Below are positions 21,026-30,735 of a stretch of DNA of 39,159 bases, piece after piece (within the stretch, counting starts at the first letter, position 1; every line of letters begins with the position of its first letter). Source of the DNA: an uncultured Gammaproteobacteria bacterium (lineage in GTDB: Bacteria > Pseudomonadota > Gammaproteobacteria > Magnimaribacterales > D2472); NCBI GenBank assembly GCA_913050015.1, contig CAJXAZ010000003.1:1-39159 (forward strand). The letters run 5' to 3'. The position numbers were made by a program, and so were the translations under genes. Under the pieces are notes generated by a model. That model saw nothing but the letters and a program-made list of their open reading frames with translations. It was not told where the DNA came from and ran no database searches.

Positions 21026-22855
21026 ATGAGTGAAAAAAAATCAATATGGGGCAAGGCTGATAGCTTTCTTAGTCTCGCAAGAAAAATCATAGTCAATGGA
21101 GCTACTGCTCTTGTATTAGTTGTTCTTACTTTCTCAATTTTAGGTGGTATTGGTTCTGCATTTGGTGGTTCTGATGAAATTGAAACAAAAGATAAAATAT
21201 TGTGGTTTAAACCAGTAGGTGTTGTTGTTGATTCAGAGGTTCTAGGAAGCGGATCAATTGATTTAAATACTATTTTAGGTGGTGGGAGCACTGCGCAACA
21301 ATATGAATTACAGGATTTACTAGACGTACTCAATAATGCTGCTACAGATGATGATCTAGCTGCTGTATATGTGAATGTATCTGAACTGGGCATGTATTGG
21401 GCTTCATCGTTTAAATTAGCTGAAGCAGTAAAGAATGTAAAAGATAGTGGGAAAAGAGTAATTGCATACTCTGAATCATATGGAAATTCATCTTATCTAA
21501 TAAGCTCTCAAGCGAATGATATTTTGATTAACGAGTACGGCGTGGTCGAAGCTTTTGGCTTTTCCAGAAAAAGAGAATATTACAAAGATTTCTATAAAAA
21601 CGTAAAACTTAACTACAACATATTTACAGCTGGTGATTTCAAATCTGGCCCAGAGCCTTATACAAGAGATTCAATGTCTGAAAATGACAAACTAACATGG
21701 AACGAGTTTGCTAGCCCTATGTGGTCAAAGATGACTGGAATGATGGAAGAAGGCAGAGATCTTCCAGCAGGAACTATTCAAAATTACGGTGATAATGCAT
21801 ATGCGATGATGGCTAAGCAGCCTGAACCAGCTCTAACAGCTCTTGAGCTTGGGTTGGTTGATATGGTTGTAACTAGAGAAGGCATCAGAGCTTGGATGTT
21901 TGAACAATATCCAAACAAAGAAAATGATAAATATGCTTTCCCAGACAGTATCTCTATATACGACTACCTATCGACAATTGAAGAAAAAGAAAGCTCTTCA
22001 AAAAACAATATTGCCATTATCAATATAGAAGGCGCAATAATGACCGGTGAGGCTGCATACGGGGTAGCTGGGTCAGATACTATTGTTGAAAACATACAAA
22101 GTGCTACTCAAGATAAATCAGTTAAAGCAATGGTGCTTAGGGTTAATAGTCCCGGTGGAGATGTATGGGCAAGTGAGTTAATTACTAATGCTCTTAATGA
22201 GTTTAAAGATACTGGAAGACCTATTGTTTCGTCTATGGGAGATGTTGCAGCTTCTGGCGGTGTTTGGGTTACAACTAATTCAGATGAGATATGGGCTGAA
22301 GAAGATACATTGACAGGTTCAATTGGTGTTTATGGAATAATACCAACGATGGATGGTCTTTATGACTTCGCCGGCATAAAAGTAGATGGCATAAGCTCTA
22401 CCAAGGCAGCTGAATGGGATGCAAGAGAGGCAATGCCTGAATACATTACCAAAGCAATACAAGCTAACATTGATAATACCTACTTCAAGTTTGTTTCCAA
22501 GGTAGCAAATAATAGAGGCATGTCTTATGAAGAGGTTCTTCCTATTGCTGGTGGCAGAATATGGGCAGGCTATAAAGCTGTGGAGCTAGGCTTGGTTGAT
22601 TACATTGGTGATCTTGATGACGCAATTGATTCTGCGGCTTCGAAAGCAAATCTAGAAGATTTCACTATCAAGACTTATAAGAAAGCTATGGAACCATTAG
22701 ATGTTTTCATTTCCCAGATACTAGAAAATGTAAGCATTGATATTAATGTAGATCCAAGACTAAAGTTATTGAATTCAACTTTAGATAAGCATTTTAAAAT
22801 TATAGATCCAAATAAAAAGAATGTTCTAGTCTATTGTTTTGATTGTGAGATCTAA
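21026..22855 (+). CDS. sppA: Signal peptide peptidase SppA, 67K type
   Basis: 609 aa with duplicated S49 domain; RVNSPGGDVWASELI..AASGGVWVTT..TGSIGVYGI. GGAG upstream of ATG. Confidence 0.94.
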   Translation: MSEKKSIWGKADSFLSLARKIIVNGATALVLVVLTFSILGGIGSAFGGSDEIETKDKILWFKPVGVVVDSEVLGSGSIDLNTILGGGSTAQQYELQDLLDVLNNAATDDDLAAVYVNVSELGMYWASSFKLAEAVKNVKDSGKRVIAYSESYGNSSYLISSQANDILINEYGVVEAFGFSRKREYYKDFYKNVKLNYNIFTAGDFKSGPEPYTRDSMSENDKLTWNEFASPMWSKMTGMMEEGRDLPAGTIQNYGDNAYAMMAKQPEPALTALELGLVDMVVTREGIRAWMFEQYPNKENDKYAFPDSISIYDYLSTIEEKESSSKNNIAIINIEGAIMTGEAAYGVAGSDTIVENIQSATQDKSVKAMVLRVNSPGGDVWASELITNALNEFKDTGRPIVSSMGDVAASGGVWVTTNSDEIWAEEDTLTGSIGVYGIIPTMDGLYDFAGIKVDGISSTKAAEWDAREAMPEYITKAIQANIDNTYFKFVSKVANNRGMSYEEVLPIAGGRIWAGYKAVELGLVDYIGDLDDAIDSAASKANLEDFTIKTYKKAMEPLDVFISQILENVSIDINVDPRLKLLNSTLDKHFKIIDPNKKNVLVYCFDCEI

Positions 22856-23538
22856 AGACACTCTTTGATTAAAGGTATGGTAATCCTGCGTTTCATTTCC
22901 ATTGAGAGCTGATCTAGGCTCTCAAGGATTACCACCAAGTCTGAAATATTTCGTTTTGTATAGGTCAGAAGATATTGAGCTTCTTTATCTCCCAAATCTA
23001 TAGACCTTAGGTTTGCTATGAATTTTATAGCTTCTAATAAATTATCCTGATTTATAGGAAGTAATTCATAACTGTTAAGTTTTCTTAATCTCGATTCTAA
23101 ATCAGGCAAAGAAAAGCCTAAAGAGCCTGTTTTCAGCGATGCTGAAAAAACCAACCTACATTCAGAGTGCAACGAGTTATTGATTAAATTAAAAATGCCC
23201 TTCTCCCATTCGCTATCTGAAATAATATTTTCAAGGCCATCTAAGCACACCAAATCCATTGTCTCAATAGAGTCCAATATGCCAACGCCATATTTAATAA
23301 CATCTTTACATGGGATATATAACGAGGACTTACCCTCGCTGCTATATGCATTGCATAATGATTGAAGTAAATATGTTTTACCTGCGTTCTTATTTCCGTA
23401 TATAAAGATATCGTCTAATTGAGATAAATCAGCAATAACAGAAATAAGCTCATTATTCGAAGGGTCTACATAAAAGTTATCAAAAGAGGATTTATAAGTC
23501 TTATTCCAAGGAAATGTTAGCTGCTTGGGCTTATTCAT
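22852..23538 (-). CDS. hda: DnaA-related regulatory inactivator Hda
   Basis: MNKPKQLTFPWNKTYKSSFDNFYVDPSNNELISVI, IYGNKNAGKTYLLQ, FSASLKTGSLGFSLPDLESRL. Start chosen inside listed ORF. Confidence 0.87.
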   Translation of the reverse strand: MNKPKQLTFPWNKTYKSSFDNFYVDPSNNELISVIADLSQLDDIFIYGNKNAGKTYLLQSLCNAYSSEGKSSLYIPCKDVIKYGVGILDSIETMDLVCLDGLENIISDSEWEKGIFNLINNSLHSECRLVFSASLKTGSLGFSLPDLESRLRKLNSYELLPINQDNLLEAIKFIANLRSIDLGDKEAQYLLTYTKRNISDLVVILESLDQLSMEMKRRITIPLIKECL

Positions 23539-24082
23539 TATGGTAGGCCTTAATATCGAAATACCAATCGTATGCATAAACTATAAGGCTCATTAAAGTG
23601 ACTGCAACAATTGATACATCTAACACAACCAAGGAAATGCTAATTCCGAGGAGCTCAAATAAAATAATAATGAAGATATAGGCAACCTGAAGCGTTGTGG
23701 TGAGCTTTCCCAGAATATTAGGAAGAGGAGCATTAGATTCAATCAGAGTCATCTGTATTGCCGCCCCAATTAAAATTGCCACATCTCTACTAAAGAAAAT
23801 AATAAAAATATAAAGAGGAATATAGTCACTAACCCATAAAATAAAAATGGTACCTGTTAAAAGCAATTTATCTGCAACAGGATCAAGTATTTTTCCTAAT
23901 TCTGTCTGCCAGTTCATGCGCCTAGCAAGAAAACCATCAAGCGCATCTGTAAGAGATGCAATAGCAAAAAAAATAAGGCTCAATATAAAGTCCTTGCTAA
24001 GAAGACTATCAAGGATTGGATAAATTAAAGCTATCCTTAAAATGGATAGGAAATTAGGAATAAAAATAAAATACTTACTCAT
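23531..24082 (-). CDS. CDP-alcohol phosphatidyltransferase (PgsA-like)
   Basis: SLTDALDGFLARRMNWQTELGKILDPVADKLL = DGxxAR...GxxxDxxxD motif. Confidence 0.92.
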   Translation of the reverse strand: MSKYFIFIPNFLSILRIALIYPILDSLLSKDFILSLIFFAIASLTDALDGFLARRMNWQTELGKILDPVADKLLLTGTIFILWVSDYIPLYIFIIFFSRDVAILIGAAIQMTLIESNAPLPNILGKLTTTLQVAYIFIIILFELLGISISLVVLDVSIVAVTLMSLIVYAYDWYFDIKAYHNE

Positions 24083-25134
24083 TTTTTATAATATAAATTA
24101 ATGGAACTAGAGCCCTCTTCACTTTCTAATATATCAAGAAAACCATTACTTTCAATCTCTTTCAAAATTGAATCTATAGATCCATAAGTAGAAGCTTTAT
24201 AAGCAATAGTGCTATCAGAAAAACTTATTATTTCTAAGCTTGGAATGCTTAAAATCATTGTCATTTTTTTATTTAGCTCAAGGTAGTCTTCATGAGTATT
24301 AATCCCTTTGATAGAAATATAAGCAAAGGATTCATTTGATGTTTGGATTTGAAACTCAGATAAATTTTCATCGATAAGTCTAGATAAAAAAGTTCTAAAC
24401 TTCTCTTCAAAATCAGCAACAAAATTAGGGCTCTCAAAATTAGCATTCATGTCACCAGAAATGAGCCAGTCATTTAACCCGAGATTGGAAATTTTTATGC
24501 TTACCAATTTATGGTAATCGTACTTTGAGGCTATATAGCTTTTAGGATCAGCAAGTATGTTGAAAGAAGATATTTTTTTACTATCTTCTAAATCAAAAAT
24601 TGGAAGCTCTAAAAAAATACCTCTTTCTGTAGAAAGGGTATTTAGTATTTTTCTTATGGCTTTATCCATATCATGAATTTCTTTATTAGAGGATATGAAA
24701 TAAGGCTTATCGGAACCTGAATCAACCTCGAGAAGAAATAAAACTACCGGTCTAGAGTAACCAACAAATGGTATTGATAGCTCTTTAAACTTGCTAACTA
24801 GCATATCTTGATTAAATTTAACTTGAAGATAACTTAGGCCATCAATATTTTTAACAGAATAGCTGATAATTAAATCTTTACGTGATGTACCAGAATTAAT
24901 TATCTTCCATATATTAGAGGGCGAATCATCACCACTTAATCTATAAACCATATTATTAAAAGACTTGTTAATGGATTGCTCTATCTTCGAGGTATTTTCT
25001 ATAGGCTCATAAATAGTAAAAAGTTCATTAAATTCCTTCCCAAAGGAGAGATTAGAAAAGATAATAAGTACTACTGTTAAATGTTTAATTAAATTGTTAT
25101 GCATTTGTCTCACAATAGGTATTCTAAATGACAA
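24079..25134 (-). CDS. DUF2066-like protein
   Basis: Signal peptide, conserved position between pgsA-like and purM; more likely start is Met at 25104. Confidence 0.72.
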   Translation of the reverse strand: MSFRIPIVRQMHNNLIKHLTVVLIIFSNLSFGKEFNELFTIYEPIENTSKIEQSINKSFNNMVYRLSGDDSPSNIWKIINSGTSRKDLIISYSVKNIDGLSYLQVKFNQDMLVSKFKELSIPFVGYSRPVVLFLLEVDSGSDKPYFISSNKEIHDMDKAIRKILNTLSTERGIFLELPIFDLEDSKKISSFNILADPKSYIASKYDYHKLVSIKISNLGLNDWLISGDMNANFESPNFVADFEEKFRTFLSRLIDENLSEFQIQTSNESFAYISIKGINTHEDYLELNKKMTMILSIPSLEIISFSDSTIAYKASTYGSIDSILKEIESNGFLDILESEEGSSSINLYYKK

Positions 25135-26159
25135 AAGAAATTATAGACAATGATCCTTACAAATCAGCCGGTGTAGATATAAATGCTGGTAATGAATTAG
25201 TTGATCTTATAAAAAAAGATGTCTCAGCATCTCATGGACCGAATGTTCTTGGGAATATTGGTGGTTTTGCTGGAATGTTTAGACTAGATAAGGAATATAA
25301 AAACCCTATTTTAGTAGCCTGTACAGATGGAGTTGGTACTAAAGTAGCTCTTGCACAAGAGACAGGTATGCTGGACGGAATTGGTCAGGATCTTGTAGCT
25401 ATGTGTGTAAACGATCTAATAGTTTGTGGTGCCAAACCCCTTTTCTTTTTAGATTACTTTGCCTCATCTAAGTTAGAGATTAAAGAAGCCTCAACAATAA
25501 TAAGTAGTATAGCTAATGCCTGTATTGAATCTGGCTGCGCACTTCTCGGCGGTGAAACAGCTGAAATGCCTGGTCATTATGTTGGAAAGAATTTTGATTT
25601 AGCTGGTTTCTCTGTTGGCTGTGTAGATGAAGATAAAATAATTAATAATAAAACTATTTCAGCAGGTAATGTTCTTATTGGCATAGAGTCAAGCGGACCT
25701 CATTCAAATGGATTTTCACTGATAAGAAAAATAATCAAAGATGCTAACTTAAGTGAAATGGACTTTAATAGAGTTACTGAGATGGCATTAAAGCCAACGA
25801 TCCTATATCCCTCTTTAATAATTAATCTAATAGATAAGTTTAAAATCCATGGAATGGCGCACATAACAGGTGGAGGATTAACAGAAAATATTCCGAGATC
25901 TATTCCTGAAAATCTTTCTGTTCAGATACTAAAGGATTCATGGGTGATGCCTGAAATATTTAAGTGGCTTCAAGATACCGGCGATATCAAAGAAGCGGAT
26001 ATGTTTAGAATTTTTAATTGTGGAATCGGCATGGTTTTGATTGTAGACCATGAAAGTGCCCAAGAAATCCAAGATAAAATCACTGAGGAAGGATATAAGA
26101 GCTTCGTAATTGGATCTGTTCAGGAAAAAAGCTCTGATAAGTTAGTTACTTTTATATAG
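25128..26159 (+). CDS. purM: Phosphoribosylformylglycinamidine cyclo-ligase
   Basis: YKSAGVDINAGNELV, LVACTDGVGTKV, GGETAEMPGHY, HITGGGLTENIPR. Confidence 0.97.
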   Translation: MTKEIIDNDPYKSAGVDINAGNELVDLIKKDVSASHGPNVLGNIGGFAGMFRLDKEYKNPILVACTDGVGTKVALAQETGMLDGIGQDLVAMCVNDLIVCGAKPLFFLDYFASSKLEIKEASTIISSIANACIESGCALLGGETAEMPGHYVGKNFDLAGFSVGCVDEDKIINNKTISAGNVLIGIESSGPHSNGFSLIRKIIKDANLSEMDFNRVTEMALKPTILYPSLIINLIDKFKIHGMAHITGGGLTENIPRSIPENLSVQILKDSWVMPEIFKWLQDTGDIKEADMFRIFNCGIGMVLIVDHESAQEIQDKITEEGYKSFVIGSVQEKSSDKLVTFI

Positions 26160-26163
26160 ATCC

Positions 26164-26811
26164 ATGAAGAGAATAGTTTTTCTAATATCAGGAAATGGGA
26201 CTAATCTTCAAGCCATTATGGACAATTGTAAAACTGGTGATATCAAAGCAAATATAGTTTCAGTTATAAGCAATAATCCTGATGCATTTGGCCTAGAAAG
26301 AGCTAAGTCTGAGGGTATTGAGACAAAAGTAATAAATCATAAAGACTATAAGACAAGAGATCTCTTTGATAACGATTTATTTAAATACATAGAAGGAGTA
26401 AATCCTGATTTAATTGTCTTAGCTGGGTTTATGAGAATTCTCACTCCAAAAATTACTGATAGCTATTTTGGGAAAATTATTAATATTCACCCCTCTCTAC
26501 TTCCGAAGTATCCAGGTTTAGATACACACTCAAAAGTTATAGAAAATAAAGACTCTCATCATGGAGTTTCTATTCACTATGTATCAAATGAATTAGACGC
26601 TGGTCCTTTAATAGCTCAAGCTACAATAAAAACAAAAGATGCAGAGACTTTAGATGAGTTAATAGAAAGAGTTCATGCAACTGAGCATAAAATTTTTTCT
26701 AAAGTAATAAAATTTATCTGCGATGATCAGATAATCCTCGATACTGGAAAGGTAATTTTTCATGACATCAAAACAAATGGAGTTCATATTGATGAATATT
26801 TTGAAATATAA
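26164..26811 (+). CDS. purN: Phosphoribosylglycinamide formyltransferase
   Basis: VFLISGNGTNLQAIMD, LAGFMRIL, IINIHPSLLPKYPGLDTH. Confidence 0.96.
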   Translation: MKRIVFLISGNGTNLQAIMDNCKTGDIKANIVSVISNNPDAFGLERAKSEGIETKVINHKDYKTRDLFDNDLFKYIEGVNPDLIVLAGFMRILTPKITDSYFGKIINIHPSLLPKYPGLDTHSKVIENKDSHHGVSIHYVSNELDAGPLIAQATIKTKDAETLDELIERVHATEHKIFSKVIKFICDDQIILDTGKVIFHDIKTNGVHIDEYFEI

Positions 26812-27481
26812 GTTTATTTTTTTAATTATTATTTCGTTAGATATGAGTGCGACTGAAATAAAAGATTATGTTGCTCGTTACTCTTTTGAATCACCTGAAA
26901 TATCACTTAATGGCATAAGAAAGCTGACAAGTCTAGATCAAGGATATGAGCTAAGCTTCGAAGCAAAAAATTGGGTAGCGAAGATGCAATTTAACTCGAA
27001 CTTTATCGTTTCTGATGATCAAGTTATCCCTAAAGGCTACAAAGTTAAAATAAAGCCTAAGTTTGTAAATAGAGATCAGATCATTGACTACAATTATAAT
27101 AAGCAATTAATCACCTCGCTTGGAAGAAATGCATGGGGTGTAGAGTTAGACCCTATGGCTAGTCCCTTAGATCCAATGAATGCTCAAATTCAAATTAGAT
27201 TAAATTTACTTAAAGGAATTAAAGAATTTTCAATACAGCTCGTAGAAATGAGAAATGGAGAAATTGAAGATAATTTCTATAAAGTAATTGGCACTGAAAT
27301 ATGTGTTGTAGGAAATAGTGAATACGAGTGTATTATTTTAAAGAGGTTTAGAGAGAAAGAAGGAAGAGAAACTATATATTACTTAGCTCCAAAGCTGGGT
27401 TATATGTTCTTAAAGATTATAGACATTAGCCAAGAGAGAGAGCAAAAACTAGAGTTAATAGAAATCTTAAGTCTTGGGTAG
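26792..27481 (+). CDS. DUF3108-like periplasmic protein
   Basis: Signal peptide [20 protein letters not shown]; follows purN as in other gammaproteobacteria. Listed ORF begins 26762. Confidence 0.65.
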   Translation: MNILKYKFIFLIIISLDMSATEIKDYVARYSFESPEISLNGIRKLTSLDQGYELSFEAKNWVAKMQFNSNFIVSDDQVIPKGYKVKIKPKFVNRDQIIDYNYNKQLITSLGRNAWGVELDPMASPLDPMNAQIQIRLNLLKGIKEFSIQLVEMRNGEIEDNFYKVIGTEICVVGNSEYECIILKRFREKEGRETIYYLAPKLGYMFLKIIDISQEREQKLELIEILSLG

Positions 27482-28036
27482 AGTTACGCCAGTTTGACCT
27501 TGGTACTTCCCACTTCTATCTTTATAACTAACCTCACACTGCTCATCAGATTCAAAAAATAACATTTGAGCAACCCCTTCACCTGCGTATATCTTTGCAG
27601 GAAGATTGGTTGTGTTAGAAAACTCTAAAGTGACATGGCCTTCCCATTCAGGCTCTAACGGCGTGACATTAACAATAATACCGCATCTTGCATATGTAGA
27701 TTTTCCAAGACATATAGTTAATACATTCCTTGGTATTCTAAAATACTCAACCGTTCTTGCTAAAGCAAATGAATTTGGAGGGATAACACAAACATCAGAT
27801 TGAATATCAACAAAACTCTTTGCATCAAAAGACTTAGGATCAACGATTGCGGAATGAATATTAGTAAAAACCTTAAACTCGTTAGCACATCTAACGTCAT
27901 AGCCATAACTTGATACTCCATACGAGATCAACTTTTCACCATTTTCATCAAGTCTTACCTGATTTTTTGAAAAAGGTTCTATCATTTTATCTTCAATAGA
28001 TTTCTTTGTTATCCACTTATCTGATTTAATCGACAT
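27467..28036 (-). CDS. dcd: dCTP deaminase
   Basis: [64 protein letters not shown]. Confidence 0.97.
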   Translation of the reverse strand: MSIKSDKWITKKSIEDKMIEPFSKNQVRLDENGEKLISYGVSSYGYDVRCANEFKVFTNIHSAIVDPKSFDAKSFVDIQSDVCVIPPNSFALARTVEYFRIPRNVLTICLGKSTYARCGIIVNVTPLEPEWEGHVTLEFSNTTNLPAKIYAGEGVAQMLFFESDEQCEVSYKDRSGKYQGQTGVTLPKT

Positions 28037-28622
28037 TTACTTCTGTTCTCCCTTGAATTGCCCGCGCAATGGTGTTTCCATCGACATACTCTAACTCTCC
28101 TCCAATAGGAATACCATAAGAAATTCTAGAAACCTTAATATCTTTAATATGATCACTGATAAACATAGCAGTAGCATCTCCTTCAACAGTTGAGCTTGTA
28201 GCTAAGATAACTTCTTGGATATCTTCTATTGCCAATAAGCTCAAAAAATCATCTATACCAAGGTCCTCTGGGCCAACGCCTTCAATTGGTGAAAGCCTTC
28301 CCAAAAGAACAAAATATTTACCTCTGAAACCCCCAGTAGATTCTATGGCAAGAACATCTGATGGACTTTCAACAATACAAACGCTCGAGCTATCTCTAGA
28401 TGTATCGGTACAAGTTTTACATAATTCAGTTGAGGTGAGCATTCGACATCGTGAACAACGTCTAATGTGCTCCAAGGCTTCTTGCATTGTTTTAGCTAGA
28501 ATGCCTGCCCCATCTTTATTCTTATCTAACAAATAAAGAGCCATTCTCTGTGCAGATTTTTTTCCAACACCAGGAAGAATTGTTAGGGCATTAATTAGTT
28601 CGTTTAATAAGTCTTGATTCAT
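28026..28622 (-). CDS. recR: Recombination protein RecR
   Basis: [13 protein letters not shown], four-Cys zinc motif [16 protein letters not shown], Toprim region. Confidence 0.96.
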   Translation of the reverse strand: MNQDLLNELINALTILPGVGKKSAQRMALYLLDKNKDGAGILAKTMQEALEHIRRCSRCRMLTSTELCKTCTDTSRDSSSVCIVESPSDVLAIESTGGFRGKYFVLLGRLSPIEGVGPEDLGIDDFLSLLAIEDIQEVILATSSTVEGDATAMFISDHIKDIKVSRISYGIPIGGELEYVDGNTIARAIQGRTEVNVD

Positions 28623-28626
28623 TTTT

Positions 28627-30273
28627 TTAGGTTATTGGCTTTATTGATCCATCTTTGATACTACCATCAAACTTTTTAAGAAAATTTTGAATTGAAGTAT
28701 CTTGAGCAATATTTTCTTCTGCATTTGTTTGTCTATTAGCCTCTTCGTTATCTTTGATACTTAGGGGCGAGCTATCTGCGTTACCCTGCTCAACCTTGAT
28801 ATCCAAACTGTCACCTAAGACAGTCATACAGGCTAATTTAAACTCAGAAAAGATATTATCAGGAATTTTATTTTCTTCATCCAAGCCAACTAAAATAAGT
28901 ATGTTATTTTCATAGCTTTTATAAGAAAGATAACCGAAATAGCTTCTAGCAAAAACACTTATATCCAAAGAATCAAAGAAAATGACCCAGCTCTCAGATG
29001 AATTAATAGTTTTACTATTAATTACAGGGGGAGCCTTTATTTCTATTTCTTTTACAATAACAGGAGTTTTCGGTTCATGGGCATCTTCAACAACTTTAAC
29101 TTCTGGCTGCAATATTTCTTTCGAAATTACTGGCAAGCTTTCAGTTTTTAAGTTTTTTTTTTCTTCTGCAGGAGCTCTAGGTGAGCTTTGATCAATTTTA
29201 TGCAAAGGGTTAAAAGCCAGCATTCTTAGAAGACATATTTCTAGAGATTCTTTTGCACTTGGATGAACATGGAACTTGGAATATGCATTAACTGCAATTT
29301 CATACAAAAGCTGACAGAACTCCTCATCAACCCTATCAGCCAGATCTTTAATTGAAGAATCCTTGGAATTGTGAAGCACTTGCTCTAATGATGTCTTGTG
29401 AAGTATTGATATTATGCTTTTTAAAATTGCTTCATATTCTGGTGAGAGTTCTTCAATTTTATATAGATGATTGAATGCTCCCTCGCCATCACCGTCAATA
29501 ACAGAGTTTATTAAAGAAACTAGCAATGAGTCATCTATAGTGCCTAATAATTTTTTAACATCCACAGACTTAAGCTCTCCATTGCCATGAGCTATTGCCT
29601 GATCTAAAAGAGTTAATGCATCTCTAACAGAACCTTTTGCTGAATTACATATAAGCTCTATACTTTCCTCATCATATGGAATTGATTCTAAATCAATAAT
29701 TTTTTTCAAATGTTCTGAGAGTATAGGACCGCCAACTGTTTTTAAATTAAGCTGTAAGCATCTTGACTGAACTGTCTTAGGTATCTTGTCAGGATTAGTT
29801 GTAGCAAAGATAAAGATGATATGAGCTGGTGGTTCTTCTAAAGTTTTTAACAAAGCATTAAAACTACTTGTAGAAAGCATGTGAACTTCATCTATTAAAT
29901 ATATTTTATATCTACCTTGAGAAGGCTTATATGGAACTGTTTCAAGCAGGTCTCTCATATCATCTACACCAGTTTTCGATGCAGCGTCCACTTCTAGAAA
30001 GTCTAGATGCCTTCCTATCCTAATTTCTTCACAATTAGTACACTTATCACAGGGTGTTGAGGTTGGTTTTTCTTCAGATTGACAATTAAGACACTTGGCC
30101 AAAATTCTAGCTAACGTTGTCTTTCCAACACCTCTAGTTCCGGCAAAAATATATGCTTGATGGATTCTATCTTGCGAGATTCCATTGGAAATAGCTTGAA
30201 CAATATGCTCTTGCCCAACAACTTCTTTGAAATTTGTTGGTCGATATTTTCTTGCTAAAACCTCATAGGACAT
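28627..30273 (-). CDS. dnaX: DNA polymerase III subunit tau/gamma
   Basis: MSYEVLARKYRPTNFKEVVGQEHIVQAISNGI, GTRGVGKTTLARILAKCLNC, DEVHMLSTSSFNALLKTLEEPP. Confidence 0.97.
   Translation of the reverse strand: MSYEVLARKYRPTNFKEVVGQEHIVQAISNGISQDRIHQAYIFAGTRGVGKTTLARILAKCLNCQSEEKPTSTPCDKCTNCEEIRIGRHLDFLEVDAASKTGVDDMRDLLETVPYKPSQGRYKIYLIDEVHMLSTSSFNALLKTLEEPPAHIIFIFATTNPDKIPKTVQSRCLQLNLKTVGGPILSEHLKKIIDLESIPYDEESIELICNSAKGSVRDALTLLDQAIAHGNGELKSVDVKKLLGTIDDSLLVSLINSVIDGDGEGAFNHLYKIEELSPEYEAILKSIISILHKTSLEQVLHNSKDSSIKDLADRVDEEFCQLLYEIAVNAYSKFHVHPSAKESLEICLLRMLAFNPLHKIDQSSPRAPAEEKKNLKTESLPVISKEILQPEVKVVEDAHEPKTPVIVKEIEIKAPPVINSKTINSSESWVIFFDSLDISVFARSYFGYLSYKSYENNILILVGLDEENKIPDNIFSEFKLACMTVLGDSLDIKVEQGNADSSPLSIKDNEEANRQTNAEENIAQDTSIQNFLKKFDGSIKDGSIKPIT
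29153..29162 (-). other. A10 homopolymer in dnaX: candidate slippage/frameshift site for a gamma-like short form
   Basis: Minus strand GCA GAA GAA AAA AAA AAC TTA AAA ACT GAA. One extra A gives ..K K K L K N TGA; one fewer gives ..K K T TAA. Confidence 0.5.
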
Positions 30274-30293
30274 AGCGAAAATGATAACATGCT

Positions 30294-30734
30294 CTAACTA
30301 AAAATTGAGTCAATTTCTTTAAAACTAAAGCCCCTATTTTGTAAGAAACTCTTTTGTTTTAGTTTAGTTTTAAAGTCCAAGGAAATGCCGTCTTTAAATT
30401 TTTTATTAAAGGCATTTTCTGCTGCCTCTAACCAGCCGCCCTCCTCTTCAATAGCAATGGATGAAAGTGTTTCACTTACGCCTCTTGAGTTAAGCTCGTA
30501 GCCAATTCGCTTGGGACCGAAACCTTTTCTTTTTCTAGCTCTTGTATACATTTCTGCATACCTAGAATCATTTAAAAGAGAATTTTTTATTAGCTTCTCA
30601 ATAACATCTTCAATAACACTTAGATCATCAAACTTTTTTAAAAGCTTGTCTCTGACTTCTTTTTTTGAATGTTCTCTTCTTGAAATAATATCAAGGGCTT
30701 TATTGTAAATAGTTGGAAAGATTTCTTCGATCAT
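30294..30734 (-). CDS. recX: Regulatory protein RecX
   Basis: ISRREHSKKEVRDKLLKKF..DSRYAEMYTRARKRKGFGPKRIGYELNSRGVS. Start taken at MIEEIFPTIYNK. Confidence 0.87.
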   Translation of the reverse strand: MIEEIFPTIYNKALDIISRREHSKKEVRDKLLKKFDDLSVIEDVIEKLIKNSLLNDSRYAEMYTRARKRKGFGPKRIGYELNSRGVSETLSSIAIEEEGGWLEAAENAFNKKFKDGISLDFKTKLKQKSFLQNRGFSFKEIDSIFS

Positions 30735-30735
30735 T

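Noticed and set aside
21007-21393. 128-aa minus-strand ORF opposite the sppA start
   Set aside because: Antisense shadow of sppA with no family features.
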